This document shows, in pieces, positions 1-8,031 of a DNA stretch of 64,000 nt. Positions within the stretch are counted from its first letter, which is position 1. Each line of letters starts with the position of its first letter. Both the position numbers and the translations under genes were made by a program. The notes beneath the pieces were generated by a model. It saw nothing but the letters and a program-made list of their open reading frames with translations. It had not been told where the DNA came from and ran no database searches. The DNA comes from Massilia eurypsychrophila (lineage in GTDB: Bacteria > Pseudomonadota > Gammaproteobacteria > Burkholderiales > Burkholderiaceae_D): positions 1-64,000 of the forward strand of contig NZ_PDOC01000017.1 in assembly GCF_002760655.1 (NCBI RefSeq), in the 5' to 3' direction.

Positions 1-780
1 GCCACCCCAGCCGCCGACGGCGATGCCGCCGTCACCACCGCCGGCGCCGGCAGCCTTGCCGCTGCCGCCGGCGCCGCCGCGGCCACCGGCGCCGCCATCG
101 CCGCCGCGGCCGGAGCGGGCGTTGCTGGCATTGCCGCCATCACCGCCGTTGCCGCCATAGCCGTCGCCGCCGGCGGCGTCGCCGTTGCTGGCATAGCCGA
201 GGTTGAGTGCGTCGCCGCTGGCGCCGCCGCGGCCGCCGTTGGCGCCTTTGGCCGAGCCGCCGTCGCCGCCTTTGCCGTGCGCCGAGCCGCCGACGCCCCG
301 CCCGCCGTAGCCGTTGCCACCGTCGCCGCCCCGGCTACTACCGGTGTTCGCCGCGACGTTGCCGATATTGCCGGTCTGGTTGCCGCTGACTTCGCCGCTG
401 AGGATGCTGGTAGCCGCCGCTGTCGAGGTGTTGAATGAACTGGTGAAGGTGGCCGTCGCGGTGCCGCCGTGGTTGGCCGCCGCGTTGCCATGGCCCTCGG
501 CGTGGGCGTGACCGCGTGTGGTGGTCTCGGTGTTGGTGTTGGTCTCGGTGTTGGTGCTGCTGTCGGTGCTGGTCAGCGTCAACGTCTCGGTGCTGTTGTC
601 CTGAATCGCTTGCGAGTACTCGTTCGCCTTCGGTCCGTCGCCGCTTTGCTCATTGGTTGCCACCGCCACCTGACCGATCAGGCCATCGGCCTTGGCCCCT
701 GTGGCGTTGTTGGTTGGATTTGCGCTGGCAGTTGCGCTGAAAGCGAGCGCGATTGTCGCCGCCAAGATAGTACGTTTCAT
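1..780 (-). CDS. secreted glycine-rich repeat protein, 3' end outside the window
   Basis: The frame starts at an ATG at 780 and stays open for 260 codons to the window edge, so the C-terminus is missing. Residues 1-20 form a classic Sec signal peptide (MKRTILAATIALAFSATASA), so the product should be exported. Residues 55-90 are rich in Thr, Ser, Asn and Glu (TNTETNTNTET). From about residue 145 the chain becomes almost pure Gly with Asn, Asp, Ala and Ser (GGDGGNGYGGRG-like units). There is no enzyme motif. An AGGGG ribosome site lies 7-8 bases before the ATG. A sigma-54 promoter lies about 85 bp upstream and a sigma-54 activator gene follows further upstream, so regulated expression is likely. 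A role in matrix or surface structure is inference from composition only. Confidence 0.8.
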   Translation of the reverse strand, partial: MKRTILAATIALAFSATASANPTNNATGAKADGLIGQVAVATNEQSGDGPKANEYSQAIQDNSTETLTLTSTDSSTNTETNTNTETTTRGHAHAEGHGNAAANHGGTATATFTSSFNTSTAAATSILSGEVSGNQTGNIGNVAANTGSSRGGDGGNGYGGRGVGGSAHGKGGDGGSAKGANGGRGGASGDALNLGYASNGDAAGGDGYGGNGGDGGNASNARSGRGGDGGAGGRGGAGGSGKAAGAGGGDGGIAVGGWGG

Positions 781-862
781 ATGTAGCCCCTTTGGTGGAA
801 AACATCAGTACAAGAAGAAAGTCGGTCAATTTGCCCGGCGTTTGGTCAGGCATCAGGACTAC

Positions 863-878
863 TGCAAAGAAGGTGCCA
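863..878 (-). promoter_or_regulatory. sigma-54 (-24/-12) promoter of the glycine-rich gene
   Basis: On the minus strand the sequence reads TGGCACCTTCTTTGCA. This matches the TGGCAC-N5-TTGCA consensus with the required 10 bases between the GG and GC doublets. Transcription would start near 851, leaving a leader of about 70 bases before the ATG at 780. The next minus-strand gene upstream encodes a sigma-54 activator. Confidence 0.75.
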
Positions 879-985
879 GCGCCGAGCTGCCGCGCCAGGC
901 CGTTGAAAACAAAGGCAGAAAGCTGGCGCAGCCGGGCGCGGTGGCCATGGCGGCGGCGCTACCGTACCGTTTCTGCGACGGCTGG

Positions 986-1000
986 GATGCAATGTGCATC
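986..1000. promoter_or_regulatory. inverted repeat, candidate activator site
   Basis: GATGCA and TGCATC form a perfect 6-bp inverted repeat with a 3-base spacer. It lies roughly 115 bp upstream of the sigma-54 promoter, a normal distance for an enhancer-binding protein site. No second copy was seen, so this is a weak candidate. The rest of the 781-1163 gap holds no convincing gene. Confidence 0.3.
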
Positions 1001-1163
1001 GCGGCGACGCACGAACAACGCTGCCGCCACCACGCTTTGCCCATCAATTCAGGCGCGCCGCCTGCTTCTTTGTCGCGCCGCAGCATGTCGCAGCGCCGTG
1101 ACGGCGACAGGCGCGGCAATGCCAGTCAGGGCAGCGCCCGATCCATCGCCGATACAGTCGGGT

Positions 1164-2495
1164 TCAGGGCTGAATGCCGTGCTTGGCCAGCAAGCGGTAC
1201 AGCGTCATGCGCGACACGCCCAGGTCGCGCGCGGCGTGGGTGATGTTGCGTCCGGCGCGTTCGAGGCTGGCGCCGATGGCGGCGCGCTCGGCGGCAATGC
1301 GCGACGCGTCGAGGCCGGCGCCGGCGGCTGGCGCGCGGCGTGGCGCCAGTCCGAGGTCGTGTGGCCCGATCAGGCGGCCCTCGGACAGTACCATCGCGCG
1401 CCGGGTGCGGTTGATCAGCTCGCGCACATTGCCGGGCCAGTGGTGTGCGCGGATGGCCTCCAGCGCGTCGGGGCCGAACCCTTTCAGGCGCGGCGCCTTT
1501 TCGGTGGCAAAGGTGCGAAAGAAGTGCTGCGCCAGCATGTCGAGATCGGCCTTGCGCTCACGCAGCGGCGGCACGTCGATCGGCAACACGTTGAGGCGGT
1601 AGTACAGGTCTTCGCGGAACAGGCCGTCTTCCACCGCCTGCTGCAGGTTGACGTGCGAGGCGGCAATGACGCGCACATCGACATCGACCGAGCGGGTCGA
1701 GCCGACGCGGTAGATGGTCTTTTCCTGCAGAAAGCGCAACAGGTTCGACTGCAGGTCTTTCGGCAGGTCGGCGATCTCGTCGAGGAACACCGTGCCGCCG
1801 CTGGCAGACTCGATCAGGCCGGCCTTGTCCTTGGCCGCGCCAGTAAAGGCGCCGCGGGCGTGGCCGAACAGTTCTGACTGGATCAACGCGGGCGGGATGG
1901 CGCCGCAGTTGATCGGCACGAACGGGCCGGCGGCCCGCGCCGATTGCGTGTGCACTGCCTGCGCCGTCAGTTCCTTGCCGCTGCCGCTCTCGCCCCAGAT
2001 CAGCACGGGAGCGTCGGACTGGGCCACCTTGACAATCTGCGCGCGCAGGCGGGCGATGGCGGCGCTGTCGCCGGTCAGCGCGGCCAGTTCCGGCGCGGCG
2101 GCGCCGGACGCTGGCGGCGCGCGCAGCAAGGCAAGACCGTGCAGGTGGCCGAGCGCATGGAACAGGTGCAATGGATCGACGGGGCGGGTGTGGAAGTCGG
2201 CCAGGTGGGCCGCCACCAGGGCGCGGCAGGCGGACGCTTCCAGCGCCCGCGGCGCCAGCACGCCGACCCATTCGATGTGCCAGTAGTCGCGAAAAAAGCG
2301 TGCGGCCACTTCGGCGCCGTCCGGACCGGGCAGGTCGAGCACCACGCCGACCAGATAGACCGGCGTGCGCAGCGCCCGCGCCGCTTCCCGCCAGCTGCTG
2401 ACGGTGCGCACATCCCACTCTGCCGCCAGGACGGCCGGCGGCGGCGGCGCGCTCGATGCGCCGAGTTCAATGCAGAGTAGTTTTTTCAGCGACAT
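1164..2495 (-). CDS. sigma-54-dependent transcriptional activator, VpsR-like
   Basis: This 443-residue bacterial enhancer-binding protein has three parts. Residues 1-125 resemble a receiver-like domain of the VpsR kind rather than a canonical phosphorylated receiver. The central AAA+ domain has Walker A GESGSGKE near residue 166, the sigma-54 contact loop GAFTGA and Walker B GGTVFLDEIADL. The C-terminus is a Fis-type helix-turn-helix (ARDLGVSRMTLYRLL). It should remodel sigma-54 RNA polymerase. ATG 2495 is preferred; a TTG five codons upstream also opens the frame. The gene lies directly upstream of the sigma-54 promoter of the glycine-rich gene, its most likely target. VpsR proteins control exopolysaccharide and biofilm genes, but that role here is inference. 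Confidence 0.88.
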   Translation of the reverse strand: MSLKKLLCIELGASSAPPPPAVLAAEWDVRTVSSWREAARALRTPVYLVGVVLDLPGPDGAEVAARFFRDYWHIEWVGVLAPRALEASACRALVAAHLADFHTRPVDPLHLFHALGHLHGLALLRAPPASGAAAPELAALTGDSAAIARLRAQIVKVAQSDAPVLIWGESGSGKELTAQAVHTQSARAAGPFVPINCGAIPPALIQSELFGHARGAFTGAAKDKAGLIESASGGTVFLDEIADLPKDLQSNLLRFLQEKTIYRVGSTRSVDVDVRVIAASHVNLQQAVEDGLFREDLYYRLNVLPIDVPPLRERKADLDMLAQHFFRTFATEKAPRLKGFGPDALEAIRAHHWPGNVRELINRTRRAMVLSEGRLIGPHDLGLAPRRAPAAGAGLDASRIAAERAAIGASLERAGRNITHAARDLGVSRMTLYRLLAKHGIQP

Positions 2496-2626
2496 GGGGG
2501 ATCCGCGCAATGCCTACCCGTGTCCGATCCCCGAAAGCTGAACTTGGTTCGTGCCGTACCATTGATGCAAGTGGCGGGCCTGGCCGGGATTTGCCGTATC
2601 CCGTGCCCGCGCAGGCACGTTGCCCG

Positions 2627-3484
2627 TTACAAGGTGCCGCCGAATTTCCCGGCCTGGTAGTCGTTGATTGCTTCGACGATTTCTTCGCGCGTGTTCATGA
2701 CGAACGGGCCATGCGCGACGACCGGCTCGCGCAGCGCTTCTGCATGGCCGAACAGCACCAGGGCTCCCGCCTCGCTGGATATTTCCAGCGAGTCGCCCTC
2801 GTCGTTGATCTCGACGAGGTTGAAGGCGGAGGCGAGGTCGCCGCCGACCTCGATGGCGCCGCGCACCACATACAGCAACAGCGTGCGCCCACGCAGTTCG
2901 GGCACGCGCAGGCTGCCGCCGGCCTGCAGTTCGATGGTGCTCATGAATACGCCGGTGAGCGAATTGACCGGTCCGCTCCGGCCCTGCCACTGACCGGCCA
3001 CCAGGTTCAGCGTGACGCGGCCGTCGGCCGACCCGATGGCCGGGATGTCGCCGCGCTGCAAGCCGGTGTAGGCGGGCGCCGTCATCTTCAGGCTGCCCGG
3101 CAGGTTGACCCACAGCTGCAGTAATTCGAGCGGGCCGCCGTCCTGCAGGAATTCGGCGGGCGACACCTCGGCGTGCACGATGCCGCGTCCGGCGGTCATC
3201 CATTGCACGCCGCCCTCGCGGATGATGCTTTCGTGACCGGCGCTGTCCTTGTGGGTGAGCATGCCTTCAACGATAAAGGTGACGGTCTCGAAGCCACGGT
3301 GCGGGTGCGGGCCGAACGGCAGCCCATGGTTGTTGGGCGCATAGACCTGCGGGCCGTGGTGATTCAAAAACAGGAAGGGGTCGAGCTGCGCGAGGTGGGG
3401 GTTGGGCAACGGACGCTGGGTCAGCAGGTCGCCGATATCGTCGCGCAACGCGGGGTGCAGCCGCTTGATGGTCTTGTCGCTCAT
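2627..3484 (-). CDS. pirin family cupin protein
   Basis: This 285-residue two-cupin protein has the pirin signature. The N-terminal cupin holds the metal-binding histidines in GPHPHRGFETVTFIVEG and the distal His/Glu in GRGIVHAEVSP. The family binds Fe or Zn and includes quercetin dioxygenases and redox-responsive regulators; the substrate cannot be read from sequence. ATG 3484 is chosen because GGAG lies 9 bases upstream. An in-frame ATG five codons earlier is possible. It is transcribed away from the carbohydrate operon starting at 3966, and the shared gap of about 480 bp must hold both promoters. Confidence 0.88.
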   Translation of the reverse strand: MSDKTIKRLHPALRDDIGDLLTQRPLPNPHLAQLDPFLFLNHHGPQVYAPNNHGLPFGPHPHRGFETVTFIVEGMLTHKDSAGHESIIREGGVQWMTAGRGIVHAEVSPAEFLQDGGPLELLQLWVNLPGSLKMTAPAYTGLQRGDIPAIGSADGRVTLNLVAGQWQGRSGPVNSLTGVFMSTIELQAGGSLRVPELRGRTLLLYVVRGAIEVGGDLASAFNLVEINDEGDSLEISSEAGALVLFGHAEALREPVVAHGPFVMNTREEIVEAINDYQAGKFGGTL

Positions 3485-3965
3485 GCCGTGATGCTCCATG
3501 CCAGTAGTTTGGTGATGAGCATGACAATACAACACTATCGGGCGCCGTGTCGGCGCGCTGGATGGCTGCGCGTCCGCCTCCATCGTGCCGTAACAATCCC
3601 GTTTTGTTTTGTAGGTCCTCGCCTACATCGTGTCGACACATTTTTTGAGTCGCGGTTATCGTCAATGGTGCTCTCCGTCGGGGCGCGCAAGGCGAGGCGC
3701 AAATCGATCGGACACCAATGGTTACATGGCCTTGTTGAGTGGAAAGGACCTCGATGACGGCCGGCCAAAGCGCGCAAATCCGCATGCTAGGATTGTGCTC
3801 CTCGCCACGTCCGATTCGGTCACCACGCTACGACATGCCTACGCACATTCTCGAAACGACGAAGCCAGATGGCCGCGCGCTGACACCGTACAGTTCTCAG
3901 CGGATCGCGCCGGAAGCGCCGGCGCCTGGCCCGTTTTCCGAACCAGCTAGCCTGGAGGGCGCGGC
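3485..3965. other. divergent intergenic region
   Basis: About 480 bp separate the pirin gene from the divergent M24-like gene. The stretch 3590-3665 is A+T-rich and holds a short inverted repeat (GTAGG...CCTAC, 3612-3627) next to the palindrome TGTCGACA at about 3630-3637, which could be regulator sites. Overlapping small reading frames here show no protein-like composition and no good ribosome site, so none was called. Confidence 0.4.
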
Positions 3966-5063
3966 ATGAATGGCGCTCCGGATCACCGCGCGGCCGAGGT
4001 GGCCGCCAAGCTGGCGCTGGCGCGCGGCTGGCTCGACGACAGTGGCGCTTGCGCCTTGCGGCTGCGCGGCGTCGACTGGTTCGCCTGGATCACCGCAGGT
4101 GGCAGCGGCGCCCTGGCGCTGGCCGGCGCGACGGGCATAGCCGAAGTGCTGGTAACTGCCGGCGACGCCTGCATCCTGACCGACGAAGTCGAGGCCGAGC
4201 GGCTGCGCACCGAAGAAGTGCCGCCCGGTTTTTCATTCCACGTCACGCCGTGGTCCGACACCGAGTGGCGCGATCAGTTCGTGGCAGGCGCGGCGGAAGG
4301 CGCGCCGGTTGTCAGCGACCGTCCCGCCGCCGGAGAACAGCCGTTGCCGCAGCTTGCCCGCCAGCAGCGCCTGCGGCTCTCGCCCGATGAGCAGCAGCGC
4401 TACCGGGCGCTTGGCGCCGACGCCGCGCTGGCGATGAGCGAAGCGATGCGCGCCGCTCGGCCCGGCTGGACCGAGTATGCGCTGGCCGGCGAAGGCGCGC
4501 GCGCCCTGTGGCGGCGTGGCATCGATCCGGCGCTGGTGATGGCGGCTGGGGCGCGGCGCCTGGCGCACCACCGGCATCCGACGGCGTCGGCCGAACCGCT
4601 CGGCGAACGGGCGATGCTGGCATTCGGCGCCCGTCGCCACGGTCTGTACGCCAACCTGACCGGCTTCGTCACCTTCGGCGCGGCGCCCGTTGCGCAGGCC
4701 GAGCTGATGACGGTGGAGGCGACCGCGCTGGCCACCTGCGCGCCCGGCAACTCGCTGGCGACCGTCTATCACGCGCTGCTGCAGGCCTACCGGCATGCCG
4801 GCCACGACGATGCGTTGCGCGCCGAGCCGCACGGCGGCGTCGCCGGCTACCAGGCGCACGAAGTCGTCGCCACCGCCAGCAGTGCGCTGCAGCTGGAGGC
4901 GGGCATGGCCGTGGCGTTCAATCCCGCATTGCAAGGCATCAGGCTGGAAGACACGTTCCTGATCGGCCAGCACGGGCTGGAAAACCTGATGCTCGATCCG
5001 GCCTGGCCGGCGGCGCTGGTGCAGGGGCGTAGCCGCCCGCTGTGGCTGGAGGCGGCGTGCTGA
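3966..5063 (+). CDS. M24 (aminopeptidase P/creatinase fold) protein lacking metal ligands
   Basis: The 365-residue protein has the two-part layout of Xaa-Pro peptidases: a small N-terminal domain and a C-terminal pita-bread domain from about residue 130. The expected ligands are mostly replaced. The usual D...D pair is ARRHGLYANLTGFVTF, the usual GHGIG region is PHGGVAGYQAHE, and only IRLEDTFLI keeps the C-terminal Glu. It may therefore be a creatinase-like non-metal enzyme or a binding protein. GGAGGG lies 8 bases before the ATG. Its stop overlaps the galK start, so it is translationally coupled to sugar metabolism genes. Membership of the M24 fold is good; the reaction is unknown. Confidence 0.72.
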   Translation: MNGAPDHRAAEVAAKLALARGWLDDSGACALRLRGVDWFAWITAGGSGALALAGATGIAEVLVTAGDACILTDEVEAERLRTEEVPPGFSFHVTPWSDTEWRDQFVAGAAEGAPVVSDRPAAGEQPLPQLARQQRLRLSPDEQQRYRALGADAALAMSEAMRAARPGWTEYALAGEGARALWRRGIDPALVMAAGARRLAHHRHPTASAEPLGERAMLAFGARRHGLYANLTGFVTFGAAPVAQAELMTVEATALATCAPGNSLATVYHALLQAYRHAGHDDALRAEPHGGVAGYQAHEVVATASSALQLEAGMAVAFNPALQGIRLEDTFLIGQHGLENLMLDPAWPAALVQGRSRPLWLEAAC

Positions 5064-6145
5064 CGCTGGCGACGTTTTTCGGCGGCCCGCCCGAGGTGCA
5101 CGCGTCGGCGCCGGGGCGGGTCAACCTGCTCGGCGAGCACACCGACTATAACGACGGCTTCATGCTGCCGGTGGCAACGCCGCAACTGACCGAAGTGGCG
5201 ATGAGCATCAGCGAGGACGCGCTGTTCCATGTGTATTCGGCCACGCTCGACGAGGGCGTCGAGTACGCCGCCGACGCGCATCCGCCGGCCGGATTTGCCC
5301 GCTACATCGACGGCTGCATCCGCTTGATGGAGGCGGCCGGCGTGGCGGTGCCGCCGCTGCGCGTGTATGTCAGCACCGACCTGCCGGTCGGCGCCGGCCT
5401 GTCGAGCAGCGCCGCGCTGGAGGTGGCAACGTTGCGGGCGTTGCGCAGTCTGCTCGCGTTCGAGCTCGACGACGTCGCCCTGGCGCGCATTGCCCAGCGC
5501 GCCGAGATCGAGTATGCCGAAGTGAACTGCGGCATCATGGACCAGATGGCGGCCAGCCTGGCCGACCAGCGCCACATGCTGTTCATCGACGCCCGCACCC
5601 TCGCGTACCGCCTGCAGCCGCTGCCGCCAGGCAGCGAGCTGATCGTCATCGACTCGGGCGTGCCGCGCACCCTCGCGGCCAGCCGCTACAACGAGCGGCG
5701 CGCCGAGTGCGAGCAGGCGGCGCGCCTGCTCGGCGTGGCTGCCCTGCGCGACGTCGCCGATCCGGCCGAGGTCGACACGTTGCCGGCGCCGTTGCGCCAG
5801 CGCGCGCGCCATGTCGTCGGCGAAAACCTGCGCGTGCTCGAGGCGGCCGCCGGCGTGTCGGCGCCGCGCTTCGGCCAACTGATGGATGCCTCGCACGCCA
5901 GCTTGCGCGACGACTACGAAGTATCGATCGACGCGCTCGACGAACTGGCCGCGGCGCTGCGCGCGCTGCCGGACGTCTACGGCGCGCGCCTGACCGGCGC
6001 CGGCTTTGGCGGCGCCTGCGTCGCGCTCGGGCGCGAAGGCCGCGCGGCGGTGGCGGCGCATGCGGCGCTGGCGCTCTACAACTCTGCCGGCAGGCAGGGC
6101 CGCATCCTGATCCCGCTGCCGGCGCAACTGGAGCCTTCACCATGA
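5057..6145 (+). CDS. galK: galactokinase
   Basis: This GHMP-family kinase phosphorylates galactose to galactose 1-phosphate, the first step of the Leloir pathway. The galactokinase signature PGRVNLLGEHTDYNDG lies near residue 18, the ATP-binding motif PVGAGLSSSAALEVA near residue 112, and a third motif LTGAGFGGACVAL lies near the C-terminus. The length of 362 residues is normal. The start is taken as GTG 5057, just after GGAGG at 5048-5052; an earlier in-frame GTG at 5042 would include the ribosome site. It overlaps the M24-like gene by 7 bases and the next gene by ATGA, so the three are co-translated. No galT, galE or galM is visible nearby. Confidence 0.92.
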   Translation: MLTLATFFGGPPEVHASAPGRVNLLGEHTDYNDGFMLPVATPQLTEVAMSISEDALFHVYSATLDEGVEYAADAHPPAGFARYIDGCIRLMEAAGVAVPPLRVYVSTDLPVGAGLSSSAALEVATLRALRSLLAFELDDVALARIAQRAEIEYAEVNCGIMDQMAASLADQRHMLFIDARTLAYRLQPLPPGSELIVIDSGVPRTLAASRYNERRAECEQAARLLGVAALRDVADPAEVDTLPAPLRQRARHVVGENLRVLEAAAGVSAPRFGQLMDASHASLRDDYEVSIDALDELAAALRALPDVYGARLTGAGFGGACVALGREGRAAVAAHAALALYNSAGRQGRILIPLPAQLEPSP

Positions 6146-7938
6146 ATCAATTCGAATATCCGCGGCCCCAGCTGGTGCGCGACCATTGGATCAGCCTGAA
6201 CGGGCCATGGCGCTTCATGTACGACGACGAGCGCCGCTGCCAGATGCCGACCTGCGTCGACGGCTGGACCCACGAGATCGTGGTGCCGTTCGCACCGGAA
6301 ACGAAGGCCAGCGGCATCGGCGACACCGGCTTTCATTCGGTCTGCTGGTACCAGCGCGATTTTACGTTGCAGCCGGGCAGCGGACGCACGATCCTGCACT
6401 TCGGTGCGATCGACTACAGCGCCCGGGTGTGGGTCAACGATCACCTGGTGGCCGAACACGAAGGCGGCCACACGCCGATCCACGCCGACATCACTGCCGT
6501 CATGAACGGCAACGGCGCGCAGGTCGTCACCGTGATGGTCGAGGACGATCCGCACGACCTGGCCAAGCCGCGCGGCAAGCAGGACTGGCTGCTCGAGCCG
6601 CACTCGATCTGGTATCCGCGCACCACCGGCATCTGGCAGCCGGTCTGGCTCGAACAGGTGGCTTCGACCTACATCAACGTGCTGCGCTGGACGCCGATTT
6701 TCGAAACCTACGAGATCGGCTGCGAAGTGTTCGTCATCGGTGAAATCGAAGAAGACCTGTTTGTCGAAGTGAAAATCTGGCATGGCGACGAGTTGCTGGC
6801 GGACGACCACTACAAGCTGCTCGGCCACGAAGCGAACCGCAAGATTGCGCTATCGGACCCTGGCATCGACGATTCGCGCAACGAGCTGCTGTGGAGCCCC
6901 GAACGGCCGACCCTGCTCGAAGCCGAGCTCACCTTATATCACGGCAATAAAGTGCTCGATCGCGTGACGTCGTACACGGCGATGCGTTCGGTGGCGATCA
7001 ACCGCGACCGCTTCATGCTCAACGGTCGCGCCTATCCGTTGCGCCTGGTGCTCGACCAGGGTTACTGGCCGGACAGCCTGATGACGGCGCCGTCCGACGC
7101 GGCGCTGCGCCGCGACGTCGAGCTGGCCAAGGCGATGGGCTTTAACGGCGTGCGCAAACACCAGAAGATCGAAGATCCGCGCTACCTGTACTGGGCCGAC
7201 AAGCTGGGCCTGCTGGTATGGGAAGAAATGCCCTCGCCGTACCGCTTCAGCCCGAAGGCGATCAGCCGCATCGTCAAGGAATGGACCGAGGCGCTCGAGC
7301 GCGACTTCAGCCACCCGTGCGTGATTGTTTGGGTGCCGTTCAACGAATCGTGGGGCGTGCCGAACCTGACGTTGACGCAGGCCCACCGCAACGCGGTCGA
7401 GGCGCTGTACCACCTGACGCGCACGCTCGACGCCACCCGACCGGTGATCGGCAATGACGGCTGGGAAGCGTCGGCCACCGACATTCTCGGCATTCACGAC
7501 TACGACTGCGATCCGGACCGGCTGGCCGCCCGCTATGCCGTCAGCGACCCGGTGCGCACCTTGTTCGACCAGCGCCGGCCAGGCGGACGCATCCTGACGC
7601 TGGATGGCTTCCCGCACCGCGGCCAGCCAATTGTGCTGACCGAATTTGGCGGCATTGCGTTCGATCCGCAAATTAGCGGCACGGCCACGTGGGGGTATTC
7701 GCGCGCCCACACGGCGGAGAGCTTCCTCGAGCTGTACCGCGACCTGCTGTTCGCCGTCAACAACACCTTCATGTTCAGCGGTTTTTGCTACACCCAGTTT
7801 GCCGACACGTTCCAGGAAGCGAACGGCTTGCTGTGCGCCGACCGCACGCCGAAGGTGCCGCTCGAGCAGATTTACGCGGCCACCCGCGCCGTCAAATTTC
7901 TACACACAGGGGAGGGACCGGGACCCGGCGGCGCCTGA
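6142..7938 (+). CDS. glycoside hydrolase family 2 protein
   Basis: This 598-residue cytoplasmic GH2 enzyme (no signal peptide) has the sugar-binding jelly roll (residues 1-180), an immunoglobulin-like domain and a TIM barrel. The acid/base Glu is in PFNESWG (E402) and the nucleophile Glu in VLTEFGG (E501). GH2 covers beta-galactosidases, beta-mannosidases, beta-glucuronidases and related enzymes. Position behind galK makes a galactoside the likeliest substrate, but the protein is shorter than LacZ and lacks its C-terminal domain 5. It starts inside the galK stop codon (ATGA overlap), so its expression is tied to galK. Confidence 0.88.
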   Translation: MNQFEYPRPQLVRDHWISLNGPWRFMYDDERRCQMPTCVDGWTHEIVVPFAPETKASGIGDTGFHSVCWYQRDFTLQPGSGRTILHFGAIDYSARVWVNDHLVAEHEGGHTPIHADITAVMNGNGAQVVTVMVEDDPHDLAKPRGKQDWLLEPHSIWYPRTTGIWQPVWLEQVASTYINVLRWTPIFETYEIGCEVFVIGEIEEDLFVEVKIWHGDELLADDHYKLLGHEANRKIALSDPGIDDSRNELLWSPERPTLLEAELTLYHGNKVLDRVTSYTAMRSVAINRDRFMLNGRAYPLRLVLDQGYWPDSLMTAPSDAALRRDVELAKAMGFNGVRKHQKIEDPRYLYWADKLGLLVWEEMPSPYRFSPKAISRIVKEWTEALERDFSHPCVIVWVPFNESWGVPNLTLTQAHRNAVEALYHLTRTLDATRPVIGNDGWEASATDILGIHDYDCDPDRLAARYAVSDPVRTLFDQRRPGGRILTLDGFPHRGQPIVLTEFGGIAFDPQISGTATWGYSRAHTAESFLELYRDLLFAVNNTFMFSGFCYTQFADTFQEANGLLCADRTPKVPLEQIYAATRAVKFLHTGEGPGPGGA

Positions 7939-8031
7939 GCCGCCCGGCGGCGGCCGCTGGCCGCGGGTCCCTTGCAGCAAGTCATATTCTTCAGATCACG
8001 CGACGCCCGCAAGGGGCGAAAAGGAGCAAGC

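Noticed and set aside
859-1119. 86-codon minus-strand frame between the Gly-rich gene and the activator gene
   Set aside because: No ribosome site, Arg/Ser/Ala-biased composition, and the sigma-54 promoter lies inside it.
4233-4973. Long minus-strand frame opposite the M24-like gene
   Set aside because: It is the mirror frame of a well-supported gene in high-GC sequence, rich in Arg, Gly and Gln with no domain.
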